This document shows positions 7,604-16,198 of a stretch of DNA of 56,495 nt, one piece after another. The notes below the pieces were generated by a model. The model saw only the letters and a program-made list of their open reading frames with translations, was not told where the DNA came from and made no database searches. The first letter of the stretch is position 1. Each line of letters starts with the position of its first letter. This DNA comes from Candidatus Caldisaccharidevorator malaysiensis (GTDB taxonomy: Bacteria > Armatimonadota > Fervidibacteria > Fervidibacterales > Fervidibacteraceae): NCBI GenBank assembly GCA_025057575.1, contig JANXBO010000002.1, forward strand, positions 1 to 56,495, written 5' to 3'. The translations under genes were made by a program, and so were the position numbers.

Positions 7604-9388
7604 ATGACCAGGAGCGACCAGCAATATCATGCTAGAAGGGCAGGGCTCCTCGCCCTTTTGGGAGTCGGAGTCGTTATCGCCACCGCCTTTTGGCTCCGGT
7701 CCTTTATCCCAAGAATAGGAGGCACCTGGTTTGTTGCCGAATTCAAAAGGGTCGCCGGTCTGGAAGAAGGCTCAGAAGTCTATGTCCAAGGCGTTCAAGC
7801 GGGCACAGTGGAACGGGTAGAGATTGACCCTCCCAACAAGGTGCGGGTGACCGTTCGCTTAACGGAACCATTTCCCGTCTACCACAACTCCAAGGTCGCC
7901 ATCGGCGTCGGTGCCCTGATCCCCAGACCTTATGTAGACATCACCAATCCCGATGTCCCCGGTCCCATCGTTCAGCCAGGGGACGTCATTAAAGGTTGGG
8001 AACCGGTGTCGGTGGAGGAGATTCTGCCTCGTTTGGTTCGTTTCATTGACGACTTTCGGGAGATTTTGGGATCACCCCAGACCCAGGAGCACATTCGCTT
8101 AGCGATCGCCGATGTCGCTGCCTCGGCAGCCAATTTAAGGCGCCTGACCGGTGCCATCGGTCCTCAGGATGTGAGGGAGACAGTGCGCCATCTGCGTTCC
8201 TTAGCCACCAGATTAGATGCCCTTGCCGGTAGCCCCCAATGGCAGGCAGCGGCAAAAAATGTGGAGGAGACGACCGCTCGCTTAGCCCGCCTGACCGCTG
8301 ACCCGAGGATTACCGAAGGACTTCCCCGCATCCTGGATCAAACCAGAGAAACGGTAGAAAGCCTTCGCAAATTGGTCGCCGATCCCGACACCCAATCGCG
8401 CATCCGATCCGCTCTCGCTCACATTGAGGAAAGCAGTCAATTGCTGAAAAAAGCCCTTTCCGACGAAGGGACCATCGGTCGGCTCAATGACCTGTTAACC
8501 GATTCCCGCCAACTCGTCGCTTCCGTCGAGGAAATCGTGAGCCAACCCCAGGTTAAGGAATCTCTGGGCAAAACCCTCACCAACCTGGAAGCACTGGCGA
8601 GCCGAGCGCACGAGTCCATTAGCGAGTTGGAAGGCACCTTAGCCGAGTTGCGGGAACTGATCAGTGGATCCAAAGAAAACTGGCAGACTTTGGTTGCCAA
8701 CTTGGCTTCCATATCGGAAGATTTGGACGCCATCACCGAGGGTCTGAAATGGCTGATCACCGAGGGCGGTCTGAAGGAGAACCTGAGAGTGATCGGCGAA
8801 AACCTGAAAGCCGGCAGTGAAGATTTGCGATATGTCGTCCAAAAGATCCGAACTCTTTTAACCGACGAGAAAACGACCCAAAGCCTTCAGGAAGGGCTCC
8901 AGCAGGTGGGTCCGACCTTGTCTCTGGTCCGGCGAACAGCAGAAAAAGGACAACGGATTTTGGATCGCTTGGAGCCCCTAACACAATGGGAAAGCCAAGC
9001 CCGGGCATCCCTTTGGCTGACACCTGAGACGGACCAGATCAAAGGGGAAACGGGTCTTCATCTTCACACCAAAGACCTGCGCACCAGCCTGCTGCTCGGC
9101 TCCTACACCGATCAGGAGGGGAGTCGTCTAAATCTGCTCATACAGGGCAAAATTAACCCCTTTTTGGTATGGCGGTCGGGAGTGATCCGGTCTAGACTTG
9201 GTGCGGGCATAGGCTGGGTGACGGGCAAGGTTCACTGGGACCTGGAAGCCTTTGATCCCGACCGGTGGCAAGTCAACTCGTGGCTCCGATGGTCCCTCCT
9301 GCCCTCTCTCTCTTTGAGACTTGGAATAGAGGACCTTGGCAGGAGACGGGACTTTGGGGTCGGCTTGGAAGCACACATTACACGGTGA
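7604..9388 (+). CDS. MlaD-type MCE protein with long helical bridge and C-terminal beta-rich segment
   Basis: Substrate-binding MCE protein of a lipid transporter. One membrane helix lies at about 13-33, followed by a single MCE domain (about 43-120, with the typical 'GLEEGSEVYVQGVQAGTVERVEI'-like stretch). About 340 residues of heptad-like helix with repeats of 'LREL/LVAD/LTNLEALA' type come next. The last 110 residues (from about 485) alternate hydrophobic and polar residues with aromatics at strand ends ('SLLLGSYTD', 'HWDLEAF', 'SLRLGIEDLG'), as in outer-membrane barrel strands. Diderm Firmicutes such as Veillonella have an MlaD of this form that spans the envelope; I infer the same here. 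AAAGGAG ends at 7594; GTG 7595 is too close, so ATG 7604 is preferred. At 594 residues it is far longer than proteobacterial MlaD (about 180). Confidence 0.85.
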   Translation: MTRSDQQYHARRAGLLALLGVGVVIATAFWLRSFIPRIGGTWFVAEFKRVAGLEEGSEVYVQGVQAGTVERVEIDPPNKVRVTVRLTEPFPVYHNSKVAIGVGALIPRPYVDITNPDVPGPIVQPGDVIKGWEPVSVEEILPRLVRFIDDFREILGSPQTQEHIRLAIADVAASAANLRRLTGAIGPQDVRETVRHLRSLATRLDALAGSPQWQAAAKNVEETTARLARLTADPRITEGLPRILDQTRETVESLRKLVADPDTQSRIRSALAHIEESSQLLKKALSDEGTIGRLNDLLTDSRQLVASVEEIVSQPQVKESLGKTLTNLEALASRAHESISELEGTLAELRELISGSKENWQTLVANLASISEDLDAITEGLKWLITEGGLKENLRVIGENLKAGSEDLRYVVQKIRTLLTDEKTTQSLQEGLQQVGPTLSLVRRTAEKGQRILDRLEPLTQWESQARASLWLTPETDQIKGETGLHLHTKDLRTSLLLGSYTDQEGSRLNLLIQGKINPFLVWRSGVIRSRLGAGIGWVTGKVHWDLEAFDPDRWQVNSWLRWSLLPSLSLRLGIEDLGRRRDFGVGLEAHITR

Positions 9389-9399
9389 GGGGATTGATG

Positions 9400-9852
9400 A
9401 TGAAAGTTCTTTTAAAAAAAGATGTTCCGAACTTGGGTCGGCGCTTTCAAGTCATTGAAGTCGCCGACGGCTATGCCAGAAATTACTTGATTCCAAAGGG
9501 ACTGGCCGAAGTCGCCACGCCCGCCACCATTAAAGTTGCCGAGACGCATTTAAGAAGACAATTGGAGAAAGATGCCCGACAAGAGCAAGAGGCGCAGCGC
9601 CTCGCCGAGCGGCTGAAGGAAGCGGTCGTAGAAATCAAAGTCCCTGCCGGTGAGACCGGTCGCCTTTATCACAGTATTTCTGCTCAAGAAATTGCCCGCA
9701 CGATTAGCCAGTCCTTGAAGATCACCCTGGAAAGGGATCACATCCTTTTAGAGGAGCCCATTAGGACCTTAGGGATCCACACAGTGCCCGTTCGCCTTCA
9801 TCGCAATGTCCGCACCACTGTCCGGGTGAACGTAGTGCCTGCTTCCCATTGA
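9400..9852 (+). CDS. rplI: Large-subunit ribosomal protein bL9
   Basis: Structural protein of the 50S subunit. The N-terminal domain MKVLLKKDVPNLG and the bL9 signature 'VADGYARNYLIPKGLA' are present, followed by the long connecting helix and a C-terminal domain with 'RTLGIHTVPVRLH'. Its 150 residues are normal for bL9. The ATG at 9400 is chosen because GAGGGG lies seven bases upstream; ATG 9397 is an adjacent alternative. The gene starts 11 bases after the MlaD stop and is followed by dnaB. The rplI-dnaB order is common in bacteria, but the usual rpsF-ssb-rpsR genes upstream are replaced here by the Mla genes. Confidence 0.96.
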   Translation: MKVLLKKDVPNLGRRFQVIEVADGYARNYLIPKGLAEVATPATIKVAETHLRRQLEKDARQEQEAQRLAERLKEAVVEIKVPAGETGRLYHSISAQEIARTISQSLKITLERDHILLEEPIRTLGIHTVPVRLHRNVRTTVRVNVVPASH

Positions 9853-9877
9853 CGAATCGGGAAGGAGAGGGGGATCA

Positions 9878-11299
9878 ATGGAAGCAGCCCGTTCGCCATC
9901 GGGATCATCTGCCCAATCGCCCATCTATACCCTTCCTCACAGCATAGAAGCGGAGCAGGCGGGACTGGGCGCCATGCTCCTTGATAGAGAAGCCATCGCC
10001 ATCGCCTCCGAGATCGTTAGGGTGGAAGACTTTTATTACGAACCTCATCGTTACATCTATGAAACCATCCTCTCCCTCTACAATCGGGGCGATCCCGTGG
10101 ATATGGTGACGACCGCCGAGGACCTGAAAAGGAAGAACCGTCTGGAGTTCTGCGGGGGTCAGGCGTATCTCCTCAAGTTGATGGAGATGGTCCCGTCCAT
10201 CGCTAATGTCGCCGATTACTGTCGCATCGTGGAAGAAAAAGCCATTTTAAGGACCCTCATTCAAGTCGCCCATCAGATCATTGACTGGGCTTACCATCAC
10301 GACGGCGACTTGGAAACCCTCATTGACAAAGCCGAAGGCGCCCTCTTTCGGGTCGGACAGCGACGCCTGTCCGGACAGTTCCAGCCTTTGACCGATCTGA
10401 TTAAGCAGACCTACGATTTTTTGGAGCAACGGTCCCGAACGCCGGGCGTTTTGATGGGCATTCCCACCGGTTTCACCGAACTGGACGAAGTTTTAGGAGG
10501 TCTGCAAGCATCGGACCTGATCATCATTGCCGGTCGCCCCTCTATGGGCAAGACCGCCTTTGCCCTTAGCATCGCCACCAATGTCGCCCTCCACCAGAAA
10601 CTACCCGTCGCTATCTTCTGCCTGGAAATGAGCAAACAGCAGTTGGTCCAAAGGCTTTTGTGCGCCCTTGCCCGAGTCAACCTCCACCGACTCCGGACCG
10701 GTTATATGAGAGAAGCTGACTTCATCCGTCTCGCTGAAGCGTCCCATCAACTCTACAACGCACCCATCTTTTTGGACGACACGCCTGACCTCTCGCCCTT
10801 TGAAATTCGGGGCAAAGCCCGAAGACTGAAAGCCAGCGAAGGGCTGGGGCTGATCATCATTGACTACCTCCAGTTGGTCCGCTCCCCCCGACAAAGGGAG
10901 AATAAAGTTCAGGAAGTTACCGAAGTGGTCCGCTCCCTCAAAAGCCTCGCAAGAGAACTGGATGTGCCCGTCATCGCCCTCTCTCAGTTGTCCCGATCGG
11001 TGGAACATCGGGAAAGCAAACGACCCGTCCTTGCCGACCTAAGAGAGAGCGGTGCCATTGAGGCGGAAGCGGACGTCGTCGCCTTCCTCTTCCGCCCCGA
11101 CTACTACGAAAGAGCAAGGAAGAAAACCCCCGCCCCGTCTCTACCGTCCCCAGAAGAAGAGACCAGACCCGAACAGTTCGTCACTGAAGTGATCATCGCA
11201 AAGAACAGAAACGGTCCCGTCACAACCGTAGAAGTGGCTTTCGTCCCCCGCTTCGCCACCTTTGAAAATCTCTCCAGCACGCCCTCCGACATCCTCTGA
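9878..11299 (+). CDS. dnaB: Replicative DNA helicase DnaB
   Basis: Hexameric ATP-driven helicase that unwinds DNA at the replication fork. The N-terminal DnaB domain (about 20-125, 'IEAEQAGLGAMLLD') is followed by a linker and the RecA-like helicase domain with Walker A GRPSMGKT (219-226). 'AIFCLEMSKQQLVQRL', Walker B 'LIIIDYLQL' and 'SQLSRSVEHR' are all conserved. Near the C-terminus 'TEVIIAKNRNGPV' is the arginine-finger region. The length of 473 is slightly above E. coli, and no intein interrupts it. GGAAGGAGAGGGGG precedes the ATG. It lies 25 bases after rplI. Confidence 0.96.
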   Translation: MEAARSPSGSSAQSPIYTLPHSIEAEQAGLGAMLLDREAIAIASEIVRVEDFYYEPHRYIYETILSLYNRGDPVDMVTTAEDLKRKNRLEFCGGQAYLLKLMEMVPSIANVADYCRIVEEKAILRTLIQVAHQIIDWAYHHDGDLETLIDKAEGALFRVGQRRLSGQFQPLTDLIKQTYDFLEQRSRTPGVLMGIPTGFTELDEVLGGLQASDLIIIAGRPSMGKTAFALSIATNVALHQKLPVAIFCLEMSKQQLVQRLLCALARVNLHRLRTGYMREADFIRLAEASHQLYNAPIFLDDTPDLSPFEIRGKARRLKASEGLGLIIIDYLQLVRSPRQRENKVQEVTEVVRSLKSLARELDVPVIALSQLSRSVEHRESKRPVLADLRESGAIEAEADVVAFLFRPDYYERARKKTPAPSLPSPEEETRPEQFVTEVIIAKNRNGPVTTVEVAFVPRFATFENLSSTPSDIL

Positions 11300-11356
11300 G
11301 GCGAAAACTGGGCTAAAATCTGATTTGGGACGGTAGCAAAGAGAGGAGGAGAACCG

Positions 11357-12343
11357 GTGCGATCCTTTGAATATGCCAAACCTTCATCGGTCAAGTCCGT
11401 CCTTTCCCTCTTAGGTCGCAGTTTTGAACAAGCCAAGGTCCTTGCCGGCGGCGTGGACTTGCTCGGAGAGATGAAGGAAGGCATCATCTCCCCGAAGAGA
11501 GTTGTCAACCTCAAAGGTGTCAAAGACCTTTACCGACTGGATTTCAGTGAAAAAGACGGGCTGACCTTAGGCGCTCTGGTCACCCTTACCCAGATAGAGT
11601 CCCACCCGACCATCATCGCTCGCTATCGGGCGCTAGCGGAAGGCGCCCATTCCGTCGCCACCCCCCAAATCCGCAATATGAGCACCATCGGAGGCAATCT
11701 CTGCCAGAGACCCCGCTGCTGGTATTATCGCCATCACGACATTAACTGCCTCAAAAAGGGCGGTCGCCTCTGCTTCGCCTACAACGGTGAAAACAAATAC
11801 CACGCCATCTTGGGCGGAGGACCCTGTTACATCGTTCATCCCTCCGACTGCGCCCCACCCCTGATCGCCTTTGATAGTTCCGTCACTCTCGCATCCCCAA
11901 GGGGCGAGAGGTCCCTTTCCCTTGAAGACTTCTTTGTCCTCCCTTCCCAGCGAATGGACCACGAAACGGTCTTGGAGCCCGACGAGATCGTTACCTTCAT
12001 CAAAGTCCCCGCACCTCCAAAGGGAACGGGGAGCGCTTATGTAAAGATCAGGGAGAAGCAGTCTTTTGACTTTGCCCTCGTCGGTTGCGCTGCTGTGGTT
12101 CGGATGGAAGGGGGCGTCTGTCGCCAGGCGCGAATCGTCCTTGCCGGTGTGGCGCCCATCCCGTGGCGGTCACGGGAAGCAGAAGAAGTCTTAGAGGGCA
12201 AGGCGATCACGGAAGAAATCGCCGAGAAAGCCGGTCAGGCAGCCGTCGCCAAGGCGGAGCCCCTTGCCCAGAACGCCTACAAAATCCCGATGACCGTCGC
12301 CGCCGTCAAAAGGGCGATTTTGAGGGCAGCAGGGCAGACTTAA
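11357..12343 (+). CDS. FAD-binding subunit of a xanthine-dehydrogenase-family enzyme (CoxM/HcrB-like)
   Basis: Medium (FAD) subunit of a molybdenum hydroxylase. It passes electrons from Fe-S clusters to FAD. The FAD pyrophosphate-binding loop is AGGVDLLGEMK (30-40) and the second FAD motif is STIGGNLCQ (109-117). Between the two halves it has a cysteine-bearing insertion: Cys116, 121, 131, 139, 157 and 165. In 4-hydroxybenzoyl-CoA reductase (HcrB) a similar insertion holds an extra [4Fe-4S] cluster, so one may be present here; this is inferred. The 328 residues end in a normal CO-dehydrogenase flavoprotein C-terminal domain. GTG start after GAGGAGGAG. The molybdenum and 2Fe-2S subunits that normally sit next to it are absent on both sides. 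Confidence 0.85.
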   Translation: MRSFEYAKPSSVKSVLSLLGRSFEQAKVLAGGVDLLGEMKEGIISPKRVVNLKGVKDLYRLDFSEKDGLTLGALVTLTQIESHPTIIARYRALAEGAHSVATPQIRNMSTIGGNLCQRPRCWYYRHHDINCLKKGGRLCFAYNGENKYHAILGGGPCYIVHPSDCAPPLIAFDSSVTLASPRGERSLSLEDFFVLPSQRMDHETVLEPDEIVTFIKVPAPPKGTGSAYVKIREKQSFDFALVGCAAVVRMEGGVCRQARIVLAGVAPIPWRSREAEEVLEGKAITEEIAEKAGQAAVAKAEPLAQNAYKIPMTVAAVKRAILRAAGQT

Positions 12344-12376
12344 CACCGGTTCATTCTCCTTGAGATTATTGGCTAC

Positions 12377-12405
12377 TTGACGCGGCGGGAAAAAGTCGGT
12401 ATAAT
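12377..12405 (+). promoter_or_regulatory. Near-consensus sigma-70-type promoter
   Basis: TTGACG (12377-12382), exactly 17 bases, then TATAAT (12400-12405). This is the closest match to a vegetative promoter that I saw in the window. Transcription should start near 12412, immediately ahead of the GAGGGAGGGG ribosome site and the ATG at 12421. It drives a gene that is now broken by frameshifts. Confidence 0.8.
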
Positions 12406-12420
12406 TGATAGAGGGAGGGG

Positions 12421-13795
12421 ATGAGGATGATTACAAGGGTGGGTCGTCTCTCGTTGCTCTCTCTCTGGTGATTAGCGTCTTGCTGGTGACGGGACCGTCT
12501 CAGACTGCTCTTATGCAGCAACCCCCCGGCGGCGGTCAACCCGGACAGCACCAACATAACTGGATGGCGGGTTCTCCCGTGCCCCGACCAGGGCTCAGCA
12601 TAAGCCCCCGACACATAAGGCGAGATGGTGTCGTGATCTTAAGTCCGACTATTGGACCAGACCACGATACCTGCACGGTCTACTCGCCACCCTGTCCGTT
12701 TTCGGGAAACACGGCGGTGAATCCGACCAGGGTCGTTGCTTGGGACGACGGAGGGGCAGGGGGCATTTTTGGGCGTTTAGAGAACAACATCTTCTATCCC
12801 GAATCCGACCCAACCCGGATCAATGCCTACAAGCCCCCTCTGGCTGTCGGAATCTACAGGATACGGGTCCAAGCCGATGACATCCCCCAAGCAACGGAGC
12901 CTGGGACAGGTCGCCTCGTGACGACTTATGATGACCCACCCGTGTGGAGCGATTTCGTCCGTTACACTGTCTGGGAGTTTGAGATAGACCCCCACTTCGT
13001 TGATGCCCTCCCTCAGGACGGGGCAAGTTACACCTTCACGGCGACGATTCGCCCGACGGTTGACCATAATGGGGCGTCTATGGGTGCTTATATAACTTTT
13101 GGCTTGAACTCCTCTGCGGAGCCGGGTTATTGTATGAACGCCACCCGGACACCCGATGAGGCTCTTACGACCTGCAGATTGTTTCGGGTCAGCCGGCAAT
13201 GAACATAACGCCGTTACGAGCAACAACCCTCCAGCCGACGACCGACGCCAGTGTGCAGGTGCGATGTTTTGATTACGGTGCATATGGCTTTATCTCGGCA
13301 CGAGCGAGGGGCATACCAGGACAACAAGGCGAAGCCCCCGCCCGCCTCAAAGGAACGTTGATTGTCGGCTCTTGTCAAATCCCCAGAGACCAAAACGGCA
13401 ACCGCGTTTATGACGGTTGGGCTTACGAATCCCGTCCGGAAGGTGACCAAGACAACGATCCTGCGTTTGGCCAAACCACTGGTGATGGCGTGGTCAAGTA
13501 TGAGGAATACAGGGGTTTCATCATCAACGGTGCTCATTATCGGACGGACCCTGGGCAAAAAATGCTGTGGCTGGTGCCGGAGGAAGGGAACACTCAATTC
13601 GCCACCAGGTATCACATCGGCTATGCAGGGAACTTAATGACAGCGGTTTATGAAATCAGTGAAAACTGGAAAGTTGACCCAGACAGTCTCCATCCCAACT
13701 GGCCGAATGACCGTCGGATCAACTGGCTGACCCGAGGTGGTCACGGTCACACCGACCAAAATGCGGTGAGGATTATTGATGGGGGCTGTCATTGA
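12421..13795 (+). pseudogene. Secreted Ig-like/EF-hand-like protein, broken by two frameshifts
   Basis: One gene read in three frames. From ATG 12421 (or 12427) behind GAGGGAGGGG the frame gives MRMITRVGRLSLLSLW and stops. With one CT unit fewer in the (CT)5 tract at 12457-12466 it would run into a hydrophobic signal-peptide core (VISVLLVTG) and onward. That second frame continues to a stop at 13202. A second break near 13157-13160 (one base apparently lost in GATGAGG) moves the sense frame to one reading GSYDLQIVSG..., which runs to 13795. The joined product of about 455 residues has beta-sandwich-like strands, then 'DQNGNRVYDGW' and 'GDGVVKYEEYRGF', a degenerate calcium-loop pattern. I do not recognise the family. 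Either a true pseudogene, a phase-variable gene with one extra defect, or assembly errors. Confidence 0.72.
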
Positions 13796-14166
13796 GATGA
13801 CTTGGGGTTACTCCCCTCCATTAAGCGGTCTCCAATGCCTTACAATCCTATAAAGTTTTTTGCACTGGGTTTTGGTGAGTGACCAAAGCACCAACCCTTA
13901 ACCCGAAAGGCATCCCGACCGTCTTCAACTGGCTTTTCTTCAAATAGAGAAACGATACTTGGTAGCGTAGAACCAATTGTGGGATCAAGAGAAGGACGAG
14001 GCAATTAGTCCCCTATGCGACATAAGAGAAGTAGCACTCGGACTTATGGGGACATTCCTCCAGCCTCTTTTCTGCCTTCGCCGCCTTTCCGTTCTGTTGG
14101 CGGTTCGCTATTCTTCAGGGTTGCGGGAGCCAATTAAGAAACCTGAGAAACAGAGGAGGATCGTGT
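13796..14166 (+). other. Non-coding gap of 371 bases with two hairpins
   Basis: No convincing gene. A weak GGGG-TTACT-CCCC hairpin lies at 13804-13816, just after the broken gene, without a U-run. A better one, TTTGGT-GAGTG-ACCAAA at 13871-13887, can be extended by a further T-G and G-C pair. AT-rich boxes precede the second hairpin, but no -35/-10 pair is clear. The last bases hold AGAGGAGGATCG, the ribosome site of the next gene. I do not recognise a riboswitch class. Confidence 0.5.
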
Positions 14167-15144
14167 ATGCCGTTTCTGATCTTTGACCGGAGTCGGCTTG
14201 ATCTGAAGCCCTTAACGGAACGGGTGCACGACTTTCATCTTTCTGAAGTGATGGACTTGGAAGCGTCGGTTCCTGAATACGATCATCCGGGACTGGATCA
14301 TCTGGCGGAAAAAATGGTGGAGGCGAAGGAGAGGGGCGCACCGGTCCTGATCCTGATGGGTGCCCATCCGATCAAGAATGGGCTTTCCCGTTACTTCATT
14401 GATCTGATGGAAAGGGGCTTTCCGGTGCACCTTGCGATGAACGGAGCAGGTCCGATTCACGATTTTGAACTAGCGCTGATCGGGGCAACAACGGAGAGCG
14501 TGGCGCGCTACATCAGAGAGGGTCAGTTTGGTTTGTGGAAAGAGACCGGTCTGATCAATGACGCCATTAAGGCTGGCTATCGGGATGGGTTGGGAATGGG
14601 GGAAGCCATCGGTCGCTACATTGTAGAGAATGAGTTTCCGTTCAGAGAGATCAGCGTCCTCGCCACCGCTTACCGGCTTGGGCGCCCGGTGACGGTCCAT
14701 ATCGGGATTGGCTATGACATTATTCACGAGCATCCCAATTGTGATGGTGCGGCGCTGGGTGCCACTTCTTACCGTGACTTTCTTATACTGGCGCATACCG
14801 TGTCCCAACTTCAAGGTGGTGTGGTTTTGAATATTGGCAGTCAGGTGATGGGACCGGAAGTGTTTTTGAAAGCCCTTGCAATGGCTCGGAATGTGGCTCA
14901 TCAGGAGGGAAGGCGAATAGATCAGTTTAGTGTAGGGGTGTTTGATATGGCACCCCTTCCCGATACGACAAAGGAGCCTCCCAAGACCGAGTGGGCTTAT
15001 TACTTCCGACCTTTGAAGACCCTTTTGGTGCGAACGGTCGCTGGTGGTGGTCAAAGTTTTTACATTCGTGGCGACCACCGGGTGACTTTGCCCAATCTGT
15101 ATAAAAGGGTTGTGAGACTGGAGGAAGGGAGAAAAGAAAAGTGA
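14167..15144 (+). CDS. Deoxyhypusine-synthase-like protein of unknown function
   Basis: A cytoplasmic protein of 325 residues with a Rossmann-like core: 'GAPVLILMGAHPIKNGLSRY', 'VHLAMNGAGPIHDFELALIG', 'VTVHIGIGYDIIHEHPN' and 'GVVLNIGSQVMGPEVFLKAL'. The pattern of glycine-rich turns resembles the deoxyhypusine synthase/NAD-binding superfamily. However, the WGK segment with the catalytic lysine of true deoxyhypusine synthases is absent, and bacteria of this kind have no eIF5A substrate, so that reaction is unlikely. It overlaps the following PfkB-type kinase gene by four bases (GTGA), which implies a joint function, probably in sugar or nucleotide-sugar metabolism (inference). Start ATG after AGAGGAGGATCGTGT. 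Confidence 0.6.
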   Translation: MPFLIFDRSRLDLKPLTERVHDFHLSEVMDLEASVPEYDHPGLDHLAEKMVEAKERGAPVLILMGAHPIKNGLSRYFIDLMERGFPVHLAMNGAGPIHDFELALIGATTESVARYIREGQFGLWKETGLINDAIKAGYRDGLGMGEAIGRYIVENEFPFREISVLATAYRLGRPVTVHIGIGYDIIHEHPNCDGAALGATSYRDFLILAHTVSQLQGGVVLNIGSQVMGPEVFLKALAMARNVAHQEGRRIDQFSVGVFDMAPLPDTTKEPPKTEWAYYFRPLKTLLVRTVAGGGQSFYIRGDHRVTLPNLYKRVVRLEEGRKEK

Positions 15145-16196
15145 CGGAAGAGAGGTTGAGTTCTCTTCTGGACCATTTCCCAAGGGTGCGGGTGGCGGTG
15201 ATTGGTGATGTTTTTCTTGATCGTTACTTGGACTGTGATCAGCGATTAACGGAGGTCTCACTGGAGACGGGCTTGGACGCTTACCAAGTTGTTCGGGTCC
15301 GACCCTATCCCGGTGCTGCTGGCACCGTCGTTTCTAACCTGAGTGCTTTGAAGGTTGGGCATATTGTGGTGATTGGTGTTATTGGCGACGATGGGGAGGG
15401 TTATGAACTAAAGCGGGGGCTGGAGGGTTTGGGGGCGGATACGCGTTATTTGATCCAGACCGATCAAGTAATGACCCCAACCTACACGAAACCTCTTCTC
15501 TTTGCAGAAAACGGTTCCGTCAGGGAATTGAACCGACTGGACATAAGAAACCGGGGACCCCTGCCTGTGGATTTGGAGGAAAGGATACTAGCAGCGGCAG
15601 AAAGAGCATTAAAAGAAGTGGATGGAGTGATCGTCGCGGACCAGGTGCCGGAGAGGAACTGGGGAGTGATGACTGATCGGGTGCGGGGATGGCTGGAGGA
15701 ATGGGCTAACGATCATCCGGACAAAATTTGTTATGCGGATTCAAGGAAGCGGATCGGTGACTACCGAAATTTCATCATTAAGCCCAATAGGTATGAGGCG
15801 GCGGCTGCTATTGATCCCCATTATCAGGGAGATGTCTCTTTGGACGATGCCATCCGGTTTGGTTGGTTGCTGCACGAAAGGACCGGAAAGGTGGTGTTTC
15901 TGACTGTTGCGGAAAAAGGGATACTGGTATTCGCCGATAAGAGAGGCTGGCACATACCAGGTGTGCCGGTGTCGGGTCCCCTTGACATCACAGGGGCTGG
16001 TGATAGTGTGACGGCAGGGATCGTGCCCAGTTTGTGTTTGGGTGCTGATCCGGTGGAGGCAGGGTTCATCGGCAATCTGGTGGCTTCTATCACCATTCAA
16101 CAGATCGGTGTGACAGGGACCGCGTCGCCCGAAAGTGTGAAGGAACAGTTTGCTCGTTTCCGGGGTCAGTTAACCGTTCGGGAGATCGCCCCTTGA
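15141..16196 (+). CDS. PfkB-family sugar kinase, HldE/RfaE N-domain-like
   Basis: ATP-dependent carbohydrate kinase of the ribokinase/PfkB fold. The opening 'VAVIGDVFLDRYLDC' and 'PGAAGTVVSNLSAL' match the kinase domain of heptose-7-phosphate kinases (HldE/RfaE). 'DITGAGDSVTAGI' near residue 277 holds the anion hole and catalytic base Asp of the PfkB family. The phosphate acceptor is not determined. There is no nucleotidyltransferase half as in HldE. At 351 residues it is somewhat longer than HldE kinase domains. It starts with GTG inside the stop of the deoxyhypusine-synthase-like gene, so translation is coupled. A convergent glycosyltransferase gene ends two bases away. Confidence 0.82.
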   Translation: MTEERLSSLLDHFPRVRVAVIGDVFLDRYLDCDQRLTEVSLETGLDAYQVVRVRPYPGAAGTVVSNLSALKVGHIVVIGVIGDDGEGYELKRGLEGLGADTRYLIQTDQVMTPTYTKPLLFAENGSVRELNRLDIRNRGPLPVDLEERILAAAERALKEVDGVIVADQVPERNWGVMTDRVRGWLEEWANDHPDKICYADSRKRIGDYRNFIIKPNRYEAAAAIDPHYQGDVSLDDAIRFGWLLHERTGKVVFLTVAEKGILVFADKRGWHIPGVPVSGPLDITGAGDSVTAGIVPSLCLGADPVEAGFIGNLVASITIQQIGVTGTASPESVKEQFARFRGQLTVREIAP

Positions 16197-16198
16197 CT

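Noticed and set aside
13977-14186. A 69-codon open frame from GTG 13977
   Set aside because: No ribosome site, low-complexity composition, and it runs into the well-supported DHS-like gene in another frame.
14167-15144. True deoxyhypusine synthase
   Set aside because: The catalytic lysine segment is missing and the organism is bacterial with no eIF5A expected.
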